From assembly GCF_902498185.1 (NCBI RefSeq), contig NZ_CABVIX010000006.1:124001-188000 (forward strand): DNA of 64,000 nucleotides. The letters are read 5' to 3'. Positions 46,225 through 54,211 of this stretch are shown here, piece by piece. The position numbers and the translations under genes were made by a program. Origin of the DNA: Pseudomonas fluorescens. Lineage in GTDB: Bacteria > Pseudomonadota > Gammaproteobacteria > Pseudomonadales > Pseudomonadaceae. Under the pieces are notes generated by a model. The model did not search any database. It was not told where the DNA came from and saw nothing but the letters and a program-made list of their open reading frames with translations. Each line of letters opens with the position of its first letter. Within the stretch, counting starts at the first letter, position 1.

Positions 46225-46652
46225 GCTCCAGCGTGACCGCGCACGACCTTGGCATCGACCTGAAAAGCGGCGGCGAGGAAGCACTGTTCAGTTGGCTGGT
46301 CGCGAGCTTTCTAATGGGCAAACGCATTCGCGCTGCGACGGCGGTCAGGGCGTACCAGCTAATCGTCGAGCGCGGAGGCTGCAATACGCCACGCAAGCTT
46401 GCGCAGCGACCCCACCGCGAGCTGGTACGGATGCTGGGCGAGGCCGGATATGCCCGCTATGACGAGTCCACCGCGCGACGCCTGCATGCGCTGTCCCAGG
46501 CACTCGAGCGGGATTACCAGGGCAGCCTTCGCCACATGCGCGAGGTCACCGCAAGCGGCGAGGCGTTCGAGCGGCGACTGCTGGCCTTCGAGGGCATTGG
46601 GCCCAAGACGGCGGAAATCTTCATGCGTGACGCGGCAGTCGTCATTGGGTGA
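46221..46652 (+). CDS. HhH-GPD-like DNA glycosylase-fold protein, short
   Basis: A 143-residue protein. The segment FEGIGPKTAEIFMRDAA (about 124-140) is a helix-hairpin-helix motif like that of endonuclease III-type glycosylases, preceded by a helical domain with GYARYDESTARRL. The iron-sulfur cluster cysteines are absent, and the chain ends right after the hairpin where relatives continue with the catalytic-Asp helix, so it may be truncated or non-catalytic. It overlaps the preceding gene by four bases. Confidence 0.7.
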   Translation: MSSSVTAHDLGIDLKSGGEEALFSWLVASFLMGKRIRAATAVRAYQLIVERGGCNTPRKLAQRPHRELVRMLGEAGYARYDESTARRLHALSQALERDYQGSLRHMREVTASGEAFERRLLAFEGIGPKTAEIFMRDAAVVIG

Positions 46653-46720
46653 AGGGGATGGATGTGATCGTTGGTCCGGCACTGCGGTCTACTGCCTGAA
46701 TCGAGTTTCAGGAGGCAGCC

Positions 46721-47017
46721 ATGCCACTACCATTGAATGACCAGCAGCGCCAAGCGCTATCGACCCTGCGCAAGCAGCATCCGCAGATCGGCCGATGGCT
46801 CGCGAAGCTGTCCCGCGAAGTCGCCGGTGAGCGGCTGGAAGATGCGCCCCTGGTCACCGAAGTACTATTGATGGAAACCGCCGCCTTCGACGAATACAGC
46901 GCTCCGGCCGCGGATGCGCTGATAGCGGACCTGTTGCGCCTCGACCGCATAGGTGCCCTGGATCATGTCAGAGCCCAGCGGTTCACCCAGGATCTGGAAG
47001 CGTTGCTCAAAGAGTAG
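46721..47017 (+). CDS. Small hypothetical protein
   Basis: A 98-residue, mostly helical, acidic soluble protein starting MPLPLNDQQRQALSTLRKQHP and preceded by AGGAGG. No family is recognised. Leucine and alanine spacing suggests helix packing. A hairpin terminator follows. Confidence 0.6.
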   Translation: MPLPLNDQQRQALSTLRKQHPQIGRWLAKLSREVAGERLEDAPLVTEVLLMETAAFDEYSAPAADALIADLLRLDRIGALDHVRAQRFTQDLEALLKE

Positions 47018-47024
47018 AAGCGGT

Positions 47025-47048
47025 ACGCCGCCCCATTGCGGGCGGCGT
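47025..47048. terminator. Hairpin between convergent genes
   Basis: ACGCCGCC and GGCGGCGT pair around an eight-base loop between the 98-residue gene and the convergent iron-permease-like gene. The U-run is poor. Confidence 0.5.
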
Positions 47049-47052
47049 GACG

Positions 47053-47445
47053 TTACTTCTGGCCACTGTCCGGAGCAGCGTCCCAGTGCTCAGTCGCTTC
47101 AGCATTCCCCAGCTTGCGGTACGCCTTGCGCATTTCTCGCAACTGCTTGCTCTCCAGGTCTTCGAGCGACAAGACCGAATTCTGCGCGGACTTGGAGGCA
47201 CGGATAAGTTCGTCGAGCTTGAGGTGAAGAATGTCGTTGTCTCGGTTCTGCGTGTTCTGGATCAGGAACACCATGAGAAAGGTGACGATGGTCGTCGAGG
47301 TGTTGATGATCAACTGCCAGGTGTCGTTGTAGTGAAAATAAGGTCCCGTGGCCGCCCACAGGACGATCAGCCCCAGGGCAACCTGGAAAGTCCGTGGGTG
47401 CCCGGCCTTGTCGGACAGCGTCTGGCAGAACTTGGCGAATCTCAT
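47053..47445 (-). CDS. Low-affinity iron permease family protein
   Basis: A 130-residue protein with two hydrophobic segments (FQVALGLIVLWAATGPYF and LIINTSTTIVTFLMVFLIQN) and the family motif NTQNRDNDILHLKLDELIRA, matching the bacterial low-affinity iron permease/Fet4-like family. Despite the name, transport has not been shown for most bacterial members. The ATG at 47445 gives MRFAKFCQTLSDKAGHP; upstream extension is unsupported. Confidence 0.82.
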   Translation of the reverse strand: MRFAKFCQTLSDKAGHPRTFQVALGLIVLWAATGPYFHYNDTWQLIINTSTTIVTFLMVFLIQNTQNRDNDILHLKLDELIRASKSAQNSVLSLEDLESKQLREMRKAYRKLGNAEATEHWDAAPDSGQK

Positions 47446-47507
47446 TGCGCGTTTTCCTCTGCGGTTTACCTGATCGGTAGACCTCGGCGAAGCGGCGAAA
47501 TTCTTTT

Positions 47508-47954
47508 TTACAACTTGGACGGGCCGAGCCCCCGCAGAAAACGCTGCGGGTGATCGGCACGGGGCTCTACGCACGAGTCGAAGCGTCCGAACAGCTTGTA
47601 GCGATTCAAGGCAATCCTGTCGTACACCCAGTCACGCATGGCCCTCGGCACCAGCTTGGCAATGTTCAGCAAGCGCCAGGCTGGCGACAGCCGAGCGAAA
47701 ATCTCGAACATCGCATCCGAGCGGATGAACACGTCATCGCCTTCGATCAGCACAATCGTGTTGAACCGGTCCTGCGGCAGACCCGCCCAGCCCAGCAATG
47801 CCTGGCCCTCAGGTGACTGCACGGTGGCCAGGCGGATGCGTCGCCGGGTGTCGTGACGGATGATGAAGTTCGCCCAGCCGTTGCACAGCTTGCACGTGCC
47901 GTCGAACAGCACCGCTGTCTCGCCCGGCTCGATCACCGGTGCCTGCTCACGCAT
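47508..47954 (-). CDS. DCC-family thiol-disulfide oxidoreductase-like protein
   Basis: A 148-residue protein of the DCC/YuxK family, named for the N-terminal DGxCxxC; here FDGTCKLCNGW with both cysteines present. The family has a thioredoxin-like fold and is often encoded beside membrane proteins. The second ATG (47954) is chosen because GGAG directly abuts the first one, leaving no spacing. It starts 15 bases after the upstream YjdF-like gene and so is likely in its operon. Confidence 0.85.
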   Translation of the reverse strand: MREQAPVIEPGETAVLFDGTCKLCNGWANFIIRHDTRRRIRLATVQSPEGQALLGWAGLPQDRFNTIVLIEGDDVFIRSDAMFEIFARLSPAWRLLNIAKLVPRAMRDWVYDRIALNRYKLFGRFDSCVEPRADHPQRFLRGLGPSKL

Positions 47955-47968
47955 GATTTGCATCTCCT

Positions 47969-48643
47969 TCAAGGCTGCAGGCGCCTGATGCCACGCCCTC
48001 GGCACGCCAGCACGGTCAGCGCGCCTACTGCCGCCAGCGCCATGTCCTTTTGCGCATCCCACACATCGCCCTGGGCGCCGATGACCGCCGAGCCGCCTTC
48101 GCCCCAGTACTCGCCGCCTACCCATTCCATCAGCTCGTACAGCATGGAGGTCGACAGCACCATCGACCAGGCCATGAGGGATGCCCAGGCACCGTTCAGC
48201 TGGCATTTGCGGAGGATGATCTCGCGAAAGGGCAACGCTGTCAGCACGCCATAGCAGAGGTGGACGAAACGGTCATAGTGGTTGCGCTGAGCGTCGAAAA
48301 AGCGATCGGGATCGATATCCATCCACCGAACGAAGGCTTGGTTGTAAGGCACCTGCGGGTAGGTGTAATGAGTGCCAACCTGATGCAGGCAAACGAATAC
48401 CAGCAGCATCGCCCATGAGCGCGCGGACCAGTAGAACGAGCGGCGGGTTAACCACACCGCGGCGGCTCCGATAACCACCAGCGCGTTTTCAATCATCCAG
48501 GTCTGGCGGTCGACGGGCGACCAGCCAAAGACAACGATCACTGCAAGTGTTGCGGCTTGCAGGCCTGCGATGATTGGGAAGTGTCGTCCTGTCACCGGGT
48601 CGTCTCCGAGTCTGAAGTACCGCGAGGACGCGGCGTCTGGCAC
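47969..48643 (-). CDS. YjdF/DUF2238 family inner-membrane protein
   Basis: A 224-residue protein with about six hydrophobic segments. The DUF2238 signature is seen: HQVGTHYTYPQVPY, NHYDRFVHLCYGVL and the C-terminal YELMEWVGGEYWGEGGSAVIGAQGDVWDAQKD (quoted in parts). Conserved His, Asp and Glu residues in the membrane could bind a metal. Function is unknown. The DCC-family gene follows it on the same strand. Confidence 0.87.
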   Translation of the reverse strand: MPDAASSRYFRLGDDPVTGRHFPIIAGLQAATLAVIVVFGWSPVDRQTWMIENALVVIGAAAVWLTRRSFYWSARSWAMLLVFVCLHQVGTHYTYPQVPYNQAFVRWMDIDPDRFFDAQRNHYDRFVHLCYGVLTALPFREIILRKCQLNGAWASLMAWSMVLSTSMLYELMEWVGGEYWGEGGSAVIGAQGDVWDAQKDMALAAVGALTVLACRGRGIRRLQP

Positions 48644-48789
48644 TCATCAGAGGCCACTCGGCGGGCATAGATTCATTTGCATTGGCCTTCGCGCGGTTCT
48701 CGAGTGCATGAGACTGTTGCCCAAGCGTTAGTTGACCATCGGATCAAGATTCCCTAGGGTGGCCGACCATTATACTGCCTGAGTTACCC

Positions 48790-49968
48790 ATGACTGACCG
48801 CTCTACACTGCCCCCTACCGTCTACCTGCTGGGGCTGACCATTTTCTCGCTGGTGACTGCCGAATTCATGGTTGCGGGCATGATGCCCGCCCTGGCCGAG
48901 GCCTTTTCGGTGAGTCTGGCGCAGGTGGGCAACCTCATTGCGTTCTATGCCTTGGGCATGGCGCTGGGAGGCCCGCCGGTCACTGTGCTGCTGCTATCCC
49001 GAGGCATCAGCAACAAACGCGCACTGGTCGGGTTGCTGGCAGTGTATGTCGCATCGGGTGCATTGGCCGCCGCCGCGCCGACTTACACCGTGCTGGTACT
49101 GGCGCGGATTCTCATGGGGGTGTCCAGCGCGGCCTGTATCGGTCTCTGCATGACCCTCTGTGCCGGGCTGGTGCCGACCGAACAGCGGGGCAGGGCGATA
49201 GCGGTAGTCCTGGCCGGCTTGATGCTTTCGCCCGTAGCGGGTGTGCCGATGACGGCCTGGGTCGAGCAGCAATATGGCTGGCGCGCCAGCGCGTGGTTGG
49301 TGGTCGTGCTCGCTCTGGTCTGCACCGCCCTGGTGGCCAGCCGTCTGCCCAAGGCCGAGGCGGGCAGCGAACCTGCGCTCGCGCGGCAATGGATCGCGCT
49401 GCGCAACCGCAGCCTGTGGGCCGCCTACCTCACCAGCGGCCTGATCATTGGCGCGACCTTCGCAGCCTTCAGCTATTGCACCCCGATTCTCATTGAGGAG
49501 GTTGGCATAGCCCCGGCCCAGGTCGCGCCCCTGCTGGCGCTGTACGGCGTGGCCAACGTGCTGGGCAACATCGTGGTGGGGCGCATCGCCGATCGCCATA
49601 CGCTCCCCGCCCTGGGCTGGGGGCTGACCGTGATGGTACTTGCGCTGGCGGGCTTCGCATTGTCGGGCGAGCAGCACTGGCTGAGCCTCGGCTGCTTCAT
49701 GGCCCTGGGTTTCACCGGCGTGGCGCTGAACCCGGCGATGGTCGCCCGCGTGATGAAAGCGGCCGAGCCCGGCGCGCTGGTCAATGCCCTGCACACCTCG
49801 GTGATCACCGCAGGGCTTGCCCTGGGCAGCTGGGCAGGGGGCAGCGCGATCGATGCAGGTTACGGCCTGCGCGCCCCGTTGTGGGTGGGCGCCGGGATGG
49901 CGCTGCTGGGCGTGCTGAGCCTGGTGCGGCCGGTGATGGCGGGGAGGATGGCCAGGACTTGCGCGTAA
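48790..49968 (+). CDS. MFS transporter, DHA1 drug/sugar-efflux type
   Basis: A 392-residue, twelve-helix MFS protein. Helix 1 contains SLVTAEFMVAGMMPALAEAF, typical of the AraJ/YdhP/PbuE-like efflux group. Helix 4 carries GVSSAACIGLCMTL and motif C-like GLMLSPVAGVPMTAW follows in helix 5, as in antiporters. The substrate is not known. It is the last ordinary high-GC gene before the IS-bordered accessory island. Confidence 0.88.
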   Translation: MTDRSTLPPTVYLLGLTIFSLVTAEFMVAGMMPALAEAFSVSLAQVGNLIAFYALGMALGGPPVTVLLLSRGISNKRALVGLLAVYVASGALAAAAPTYTVLVLARILMGVSSAACIGLCMTLCAGLVPTEQRGRAIAVVLAGLMLSPVAGVPMTAWVEQQYGWRASAWLVVVLALVCTALVASRLPKAEAGSEPALARQWIALRNRSLWAAYLTSGLIIGATFAAFSYCTPILIEEVGIAPAQVAPLLALYGVANVLGNIVVGRIADRHTLPALGWGLTVMVLALAGFALSGEQHWLSLGCFMALGFTGVALNPAMVARVMKAAEPGALVNALHTSVITAGLALGSWAGGSAIDAGYGLRAPLWVGAGMALLGVLSLVRPVMAGRMARTCA

Positions 49969-50319
49969 GTTCCTCCGCGATCGGCCGATAACGGCTGGCT
50001 GCATAGGCTGGAATGCGAGACTCAGTGTATTCAGCGTGCGAAGGATGTCTTGCATGTCTCCCGAATTCGCATCGCAATTCAGCCGGCCTTTTAGCACGAG
50101 CGGCTGCTCAAGGCGTACGTGATGGAGCGCTAAGCCTTTGGTGGTGATAACTGCCGATACAGGGCACATTCTCCCTACGCTTGAACAGAAATTCGCGACG
50201 ATACAGAGTGCGGCACAGTGGCATAGCATCTGACCGATCTACAGCAGCGCGTTGACGCCAGCAAGTAAATACTGTTCTACCTGTGCTGCTTCGAAGTCTG
50301 TTTGACGCGCATTTCCTAG
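49969..50319. other. Left edge of the accessory island, no gene seen
   Basis: 351 bases between the MFS gene and the IS element. Short frames on the minus strand run through it, but none has a family resemblance that I can name. Composition drops from the high-GC core here. Confidence 0.4.
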
Positions 50320-51172
50320 GCTCTGTACGAAAAGAGATGTCGCAAACACCGCATGGAACAAGCCAGCGAGACCATGGCGGCATAGCTTTTCGCAAGCTTG
50401 TCGAAGCGTGTCACGATCCGACGGTTCTCTGTCAACCAGCCAAACATGCGCTCAATGATGTTGCGCTGTCGGTATTGGGGCCGATCAAACAGTCTTGGTA
50501 ATCCTGGCGTGGGTTTGCGCTTCATTGAGCGCAGCGGGATGACGGGCTGCATTCGATATTGATCGCAGTAGCGGCGTAGCGCTTCGGCGTCGTAGCCCTT
50601 GTCGGCGAGCAACCATTTACAGCGTTTACGCGGGCGGCCACGTTGGCTCGATGGAATGGTGACTTCGTCCAACAGTGGTTGGACGTAGCTGATGTCACTG
50701 GCTTGACCGCCAGAGAGGAGGTAGCGCAACGTGTCCCGTTGGCGTCGCAGAACATGTGGATTTTGGTTGTCAGGCCGCCGCGGCTGCGGTCTAGAGCGTG
50801 ATCGGCAGGCTCGTCAGGCCCCCTTTTTTCCGAGCGCCGGATGAGGCTCGGGTAGCGCGGACAGCGGTTGAGTCGATCATCGAGGTTTGCAAATCGACCA
50901 AGCCTTGTTCATTCAACCTCAGGTGCAAGCGTTTGAGCATTTGATCGAATGTCCCCGGTTTCGCCAGCCCCCCGAAACCGTTGATAGTCCGTTGACCACG
51001 GGCCAAAGCGCTCCGGCATATCTCGCCACGCAGCACCCGAGCAGAGCACCCACAGAACGCCATCGAGCATCAGCCGGTCGCTCAAGCGGGGCCGCCCCCT
51101 GCCATGGGTTTCGATGAAAAGATCGGAAACCAGATCCCAGGCCTCGTCCGAGAGTTCATAACGCTTTGCCAT
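50316..51172 (-). pseudogene. IS5-family transposase, frameshifted
   Basis: Three or four frames together rebuild one DDE transposase. Reading from 51172: MAKRYELSDEAWDLVSDLF to about 50965, then GTFDQMLKRLHLRLNEQG to about 50820, then KIHMFCDANG to about 50735, then LLSGGQASDISY to FSYRA at the end. The break near 50820 is at an A6G5 run and could be a natural frameshift site of this group; those near 50965 and 50735 are indels and disable it. The stop codon TAG lies in the CTAG target duplication. Confidence 0.88.
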
Positions 51173-51263
51173 CACAGAAATCTTTCCGTTGATGGCTGGT
51201 GACTCTACAAAATTTCAGCGTTCGAGGGGCGACGATTGGATTTCGCGGGATTTCGTACAGAGC
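50320..51263 (-). mobile_element. IS5-family insertion sequence, inactive
   Basis: Bounded by perfect 13-base inverted repeats: GCTCTGTACGAAA at 50320-50332 and its complement at 51251-51263. CTAG occurs at both borders (50316-50319 and 51263-51266), a likely 4-base target duplication as in the IS427-like group of IS5. It carries one transposase gene on the minus strand, broken by frameshifts. Confidence 0.88.
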
Positions 51264-52087
51264 TAGGCCACTTTCGGGCCGAGGCGCCCGCCTGCTGATC
51301 TCAGCGGCCTGACGCTCGAGTATTACCTGCAGCGCTTTGTCGATCTGCACTGCTCCCGTCTGGTTCGTTTCTTGCCCTCGCCACGGTGGCAGTTTGGAGG
51401 CCGGTTCATATAGTAATGAATTTTCCCAAAAGCATCTCCACCGCTAAGTACTCAGGCAGTTGCTCGCCACCGACGCATGCAAAAAAATCTCGTAACGGTG
51501 TTCCCTGAAAAAGACGGCTTCGCCGTCAGGAGCCGGGTGGCTGTCCCTCGCGAAGGAGTTTGAATGTCTGTGCGAGCGAGCGAAGCCCCCGTGTGTCGCA
51601 ATGTCGACGCTTTGATAGGACAATAAAGTTTCCTTAGCGTGACAGACGCCATCTCATCCAATGCTGAGGCGCCCTGTCGGAGTCCGGTTGCAACAGCAGC
51701 GAGGCTGATAGGTAGCGCGCAGCCGCTTTAGTTGAATTATTCACCATCTAGAGTCAATTCCGATAAAAAACAGTTGTTTACCTGGGGTCAAGGTTTCGAA
51801 GGGAACTTAGGCCTAACTCTGTGTGATGCCGCCGTCAACACCTAGCAAGGTCTCGGGCAACGAGCTGCGTGTAACAATTAATCTAAACATCCAGGCGGAT
51901 ACTTACGGTTTCTCAAAGTATCCATAGGCATTATTCGTTAAACAGACTGTGTGAGTTCGTATGCTGTTGTGGGAATCTTCCGGCTTACTTATCAGATCCG
52001 TCCGGCAGCCTGCTAATAAAAAACAGTGATACTGTCTACATGGTTAAATTTATCTAATTCTTTGACAAGCAATTAATGGAGTGCCTT
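51264..52087. other. Leader region of the GTP-derived gene cluster, no recognisable gene
   Basis: 824 bases between the IS and the first cluster gene. The left half has short GC-rich hairpins such as GACGG-cttcg-CCGTC near 51512-51526. From about 51720 it is AT-rich. Notable items are a 12-base direct repeat ATAAAAAACAGT at 51763-51774 and 52016-52027, a 13-base palindrome ACAGT-gat-ACTGT at 52023-52035, and GGA motifs near 51972 and 52078. It probably holds the cluster promoter, but no consensus pair is convincing. Confidence 0.5.
52023..52035. promoter_or_regulatory. Palindrome upstream of the cluster's first gene
   Basis: ACAGTGATACTGT is a perfect inverted repeat with a three-base centre, 53 bases before the first start codon. 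Its first half overlaps the second copy of the 12-base direct repeat. A regulator or RNA role is inferred from position only. Confidence 0.35.
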
Positions 52088-52714
52088 ATGTATACGGGGA
52101 TAGTTCAAGAGCTCGGTGAGATCATAAGCCTAGACAAACGGATCGGCGTCACAGGGGTAACCGTCAGAGCATCAGCTCGGTTTATGAAGGGGCTCGAAGT
52201 GGGCGGGAGCATCGCATTGAACGGAGTATGTCTCACAGCGACGAAGATACGTTCGGACGAATTCTGCGCTGATGTCTCCGACGCAACACAAGCTATCACT
52301 AATCTTATGAGTTTGAAACAGGATGACCGCGTCAATCTAGAGCGGTCGGCCTATTCGGGAGGGGAAGTCGGCGGGCACTTAACTGCAGGACACATTGATG
52401 GGACTGGCCTTGTCACAGCGGTCGCAATGGTTGGAGAGACAATAGAGCTATCCATGGCTCTACCTCAAGAAGCCAAGCAGTATATCTTTGTAAAGGGTTT
52501 TGTGGCGATAAATGGGGCAAGTTTGACCGTGGGTTCGATAGATATAGAATCTAATATTGCTAAATTTACACTTGTACCTGAAACATTGAGGCGGACTACC
52601 TTCAAGGGTGTCAAGGTTGGAGATAAACTCAACGTCGAGGTAGATCCTGTTTCTCGCGTTTTAGTAGACACTGTCCGAAGGGTGCTAAGTTCTAAGGGTG
52701 ATGATTGGAGTTAA
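52088..52714 (+). CDS. Riboflavin synthase alpha-like protein (cluster gene 1)
   Basis: A 208-residue protein with two lumazine-binding repeats. Repeat 1 opens MYTGIVQELGEI and has NGVCLTAT with C48, the conserved cysteine of riboflavin synthase. Repeat 2 opens GGHLTAGHIDG (from G95) and has KGFVAINGASLTV and the PETLRRTTF motif. The equivalent of PETLRRT in repeat 1 is degenerate (SDATQAITNL). GGAG six bases before 52088 selects this start over the in-frame ATG at 52076. The enzyme makes riboflavin from two lumazines. Here it opens an operon without ribH, so a changed substrate or a flavin-supply role is possible. Codon use is AT-rich. Confidence 0.87.
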   Translation: MYTGIVQELGEIISLDKRIGVTGVTVRASARFMKGLEVGGSIALNGVCLTATKIRSDEFCADVSDATQAITNLMSLKQDDRVNLERSAYSGGEVGGHLTAGHIDGTGLVTAVAMVGETIELSMALPQEAKQYIFVKGFVAINGASLTVGSIDIESNIAKFTLVPETLRRTTFKGVKVGDKLNVEVDPVSRVLVDTVRRVLSSKGDDWS

Positions 52715-52745
52715 GTCGGAAGGTTTAAATGGATGAGGTAAGAAA

Positions 52746-53366
52746 ATGCACTTTAATGATATTAAAAAGTCTATATCATGTTCCGTTCATAATGTGGTGG
52801 AGGTGCCGCTTAAAGATTGTCAATTAAAAGCCAGGTTTGTAACTTTCGATGGTCTGGATGATGCCAAGGAGCACTTTGCTATCCGTTATGTAACAGCTGG
52901 CTCGGTCAATGTGCCACTGCTCAGAGTGCATTCGGAATGCGTGACGGGCGATCTGTTCCATTCGCTTCGTTGTGATTGTGGAGAACAGCTTGCGTATTCA
53001 ATGCAAAGACTTAAAGAAGAAGGAGGGATTCTTATTTATCTTCGTCAAGAGGGTCGTGGCATAGGTTTGAAAGCTAAGTTAGATGCCTACTTGTTGCAAT
53101 TGGAGGGTCACGACACATTTGAAGCAAACCGTCTGTTAGGTCACCCTGATGACAGTAGGGACTTTAGTTTGGCAGCCAAGATGTTACTTGCTATGGGTGA
53201 GTCGCGAGTTCGATTATTGACTAATAATCCGCAGAAGCAGAGCGCGCTGACGGCGGGGGGTGTAGAAGTGACAGCCGCGCTCCGACTGCCATCATTCACT
53301 CATGCTGAAAATAGAAAATATATAGCCGCTAAACGTCTCAGCGGTCATTTTCTCGAAGACAATTAA
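52746..53366 (+). CDS. ribA: GTP cyclohydrolase II (cluster gene 2)
   Basis: A 206-residue RibA-family enzyme. The zinc ligands are C65, C76 and C78 (HSECVTGD and LRCDCG). LRQEGRGIGL follows, then Y115, equivalent to E. coli Tyr105, which distinguishes true cyclohydrolase II from the type III enzymes. D136 and R138 match the catalytic D126/R128, and LTNNPQKQ is intact. It should open GTP to the 2,5-diamino-pyrimidinone phosphate with loss of formate. It lies 31 bases after gene 1 with GAGG as ribosome-binding site. The same enzyme (ToxB) starts toxoflavin synthesis. Confidence 0.94.
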   Translation: MHFNDIKKSISCSVHNVVEVPLKDCQLKARFVTFDGLDDAKEHFAIRYVTAGSVNVPLLRVHSECVTGDLFHSLRCDCGEQLAYSMQRLKEEGGILIYLRQEGRGIGLKAKLDAYLLQLEGHDTFEANRLLGHPDDSRDFSLAAKMLLAMGESRVRLLTNNPQKQSALTAGGVEVTAALRLPSFTHAENRKYIAAKRLSGHFLEDN

Positions 53367-53386
53367 TCCTAAATGCAAGGTGTGAA

Positions 53387-54211
53387 ATGTTAAACAGCAA
53401 AAATAAGACTAGAGAAGATCTGTGGCACAGTCCGGCTGGATATCAAAGGACCTCAAAGAAATTGCAGAAAGCTTATCTTGAAAGGCTTTTAGCCCGTGTC
53501 CCGATTAAAGGTCGCATATTGGACGTAGGGTGTGGCACTGCAAACGTCTTGGAGATTCTGAATGAGGATAATGTTAGAGATTATTGTGGGGTGGATATCT
53601 CGAAAGAAATGATTGCATATGCTTCTGAACGTTTCCCGCAGTTTCGTGAGAGATTTATTCATGAAGATTTTTTAAGTGTAGATAAATCTACGGTTGGTAG
53701 ATTTGACCATGTTGTATGTGCTGCGTGTCTGCACTGGTTTCATCCAGAACAGCAGAGAGTGATAGACACAATCTATGAGATGTTGGAAGTTGGCGGGTAT
53801 TTACATTTATCGACAGCGTTGTCGTTTGATTATCTTTCGGGTGAAGAGTTAATTCAAGAGCAAGTTCTTAAAGAGGTAAGACTTCGGTATAAGCCAATCC
53901 GGCAGAGCGATACATTTTCATCTAGAAGAGCGACGCGTGAAGATATTGTTAAATTACTAGGGCGGTTTACGTTAATTGCAATATCCCAGCATGAGGAAAA
54001 ACTAAGTTTTGATAATTTCGAAGATTTTCGCGATTGGCATGTAGGGAGCGGCTCGGTAGTGTTCAAACAATTTCCGTTGGAAACCCAGTGCTTGGCCACC
54101 GACCTTTACTATAAACTGCTGTACAGCCGCTATGAAGACGGAATTTATGATGTCGCGTACGCGACTGCATTGATCACCGCGCAGAAAGGGGATCATTATC
54201 ATGTCGTTTAG
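53387..54211 (+). CDS. Class I SAM-dependent methyltransferase (cluster gene 3)
   Basis: A 274-residue methyltransferase. Motif I is ILDVGCGTANVLEIL near residues 44-58, the acidic residue after it is in YCGVDISKEMI, motif II is FDHVVCAACLHWF and motif III LEVGGYLHLST. The N-terminal EDLWHSPAGYQ and the Trp/His-rich C-terminal half may form the acceptor site. It is the natural candidate for N-methylating the pyrimidine-derived product, by analogy with ToxA. It follows ribA by 20 bases with AAGGTG upstream and overlaps gene 4 by 11 bases. Strongly AT-rich. Confidence 0.88.
   Translation: MLNSKNKTREDLWHSPAGYQRTSKKLQKAYLERLLARVPIKGRILDVGCGTANVLEILNEDNVRDYCGVDISKEMIAYASERFPQFRERFIHEDFLSVDKSTVGRFDHVVCAACLHWFHPEQQRVIDTIYEMLEVGGYLHLSTALSFDYLSGEELIQEQVLKEVRLRYKPIRQSDTFSSRRATREDIVKLLGRFTLIAISQHEEKLSFDNFEDFRDWHVGSGSVVFKQFPLETQCLATDLYYKLLYSRYEDGIYDVAYATALITAQKGDHYHVV

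Noticed and set aside
50108..50395. 95-codon minus-strand frame at the island's left edge
   Set aside because: It crosses the IS border and has no family resemblance.
52746..53366. GTP cyclohydrolase III-type (formylated product) assignment for the cluster RibA
   Set aside because: Y115 is kept at the position that separates type II from type III enzymes.
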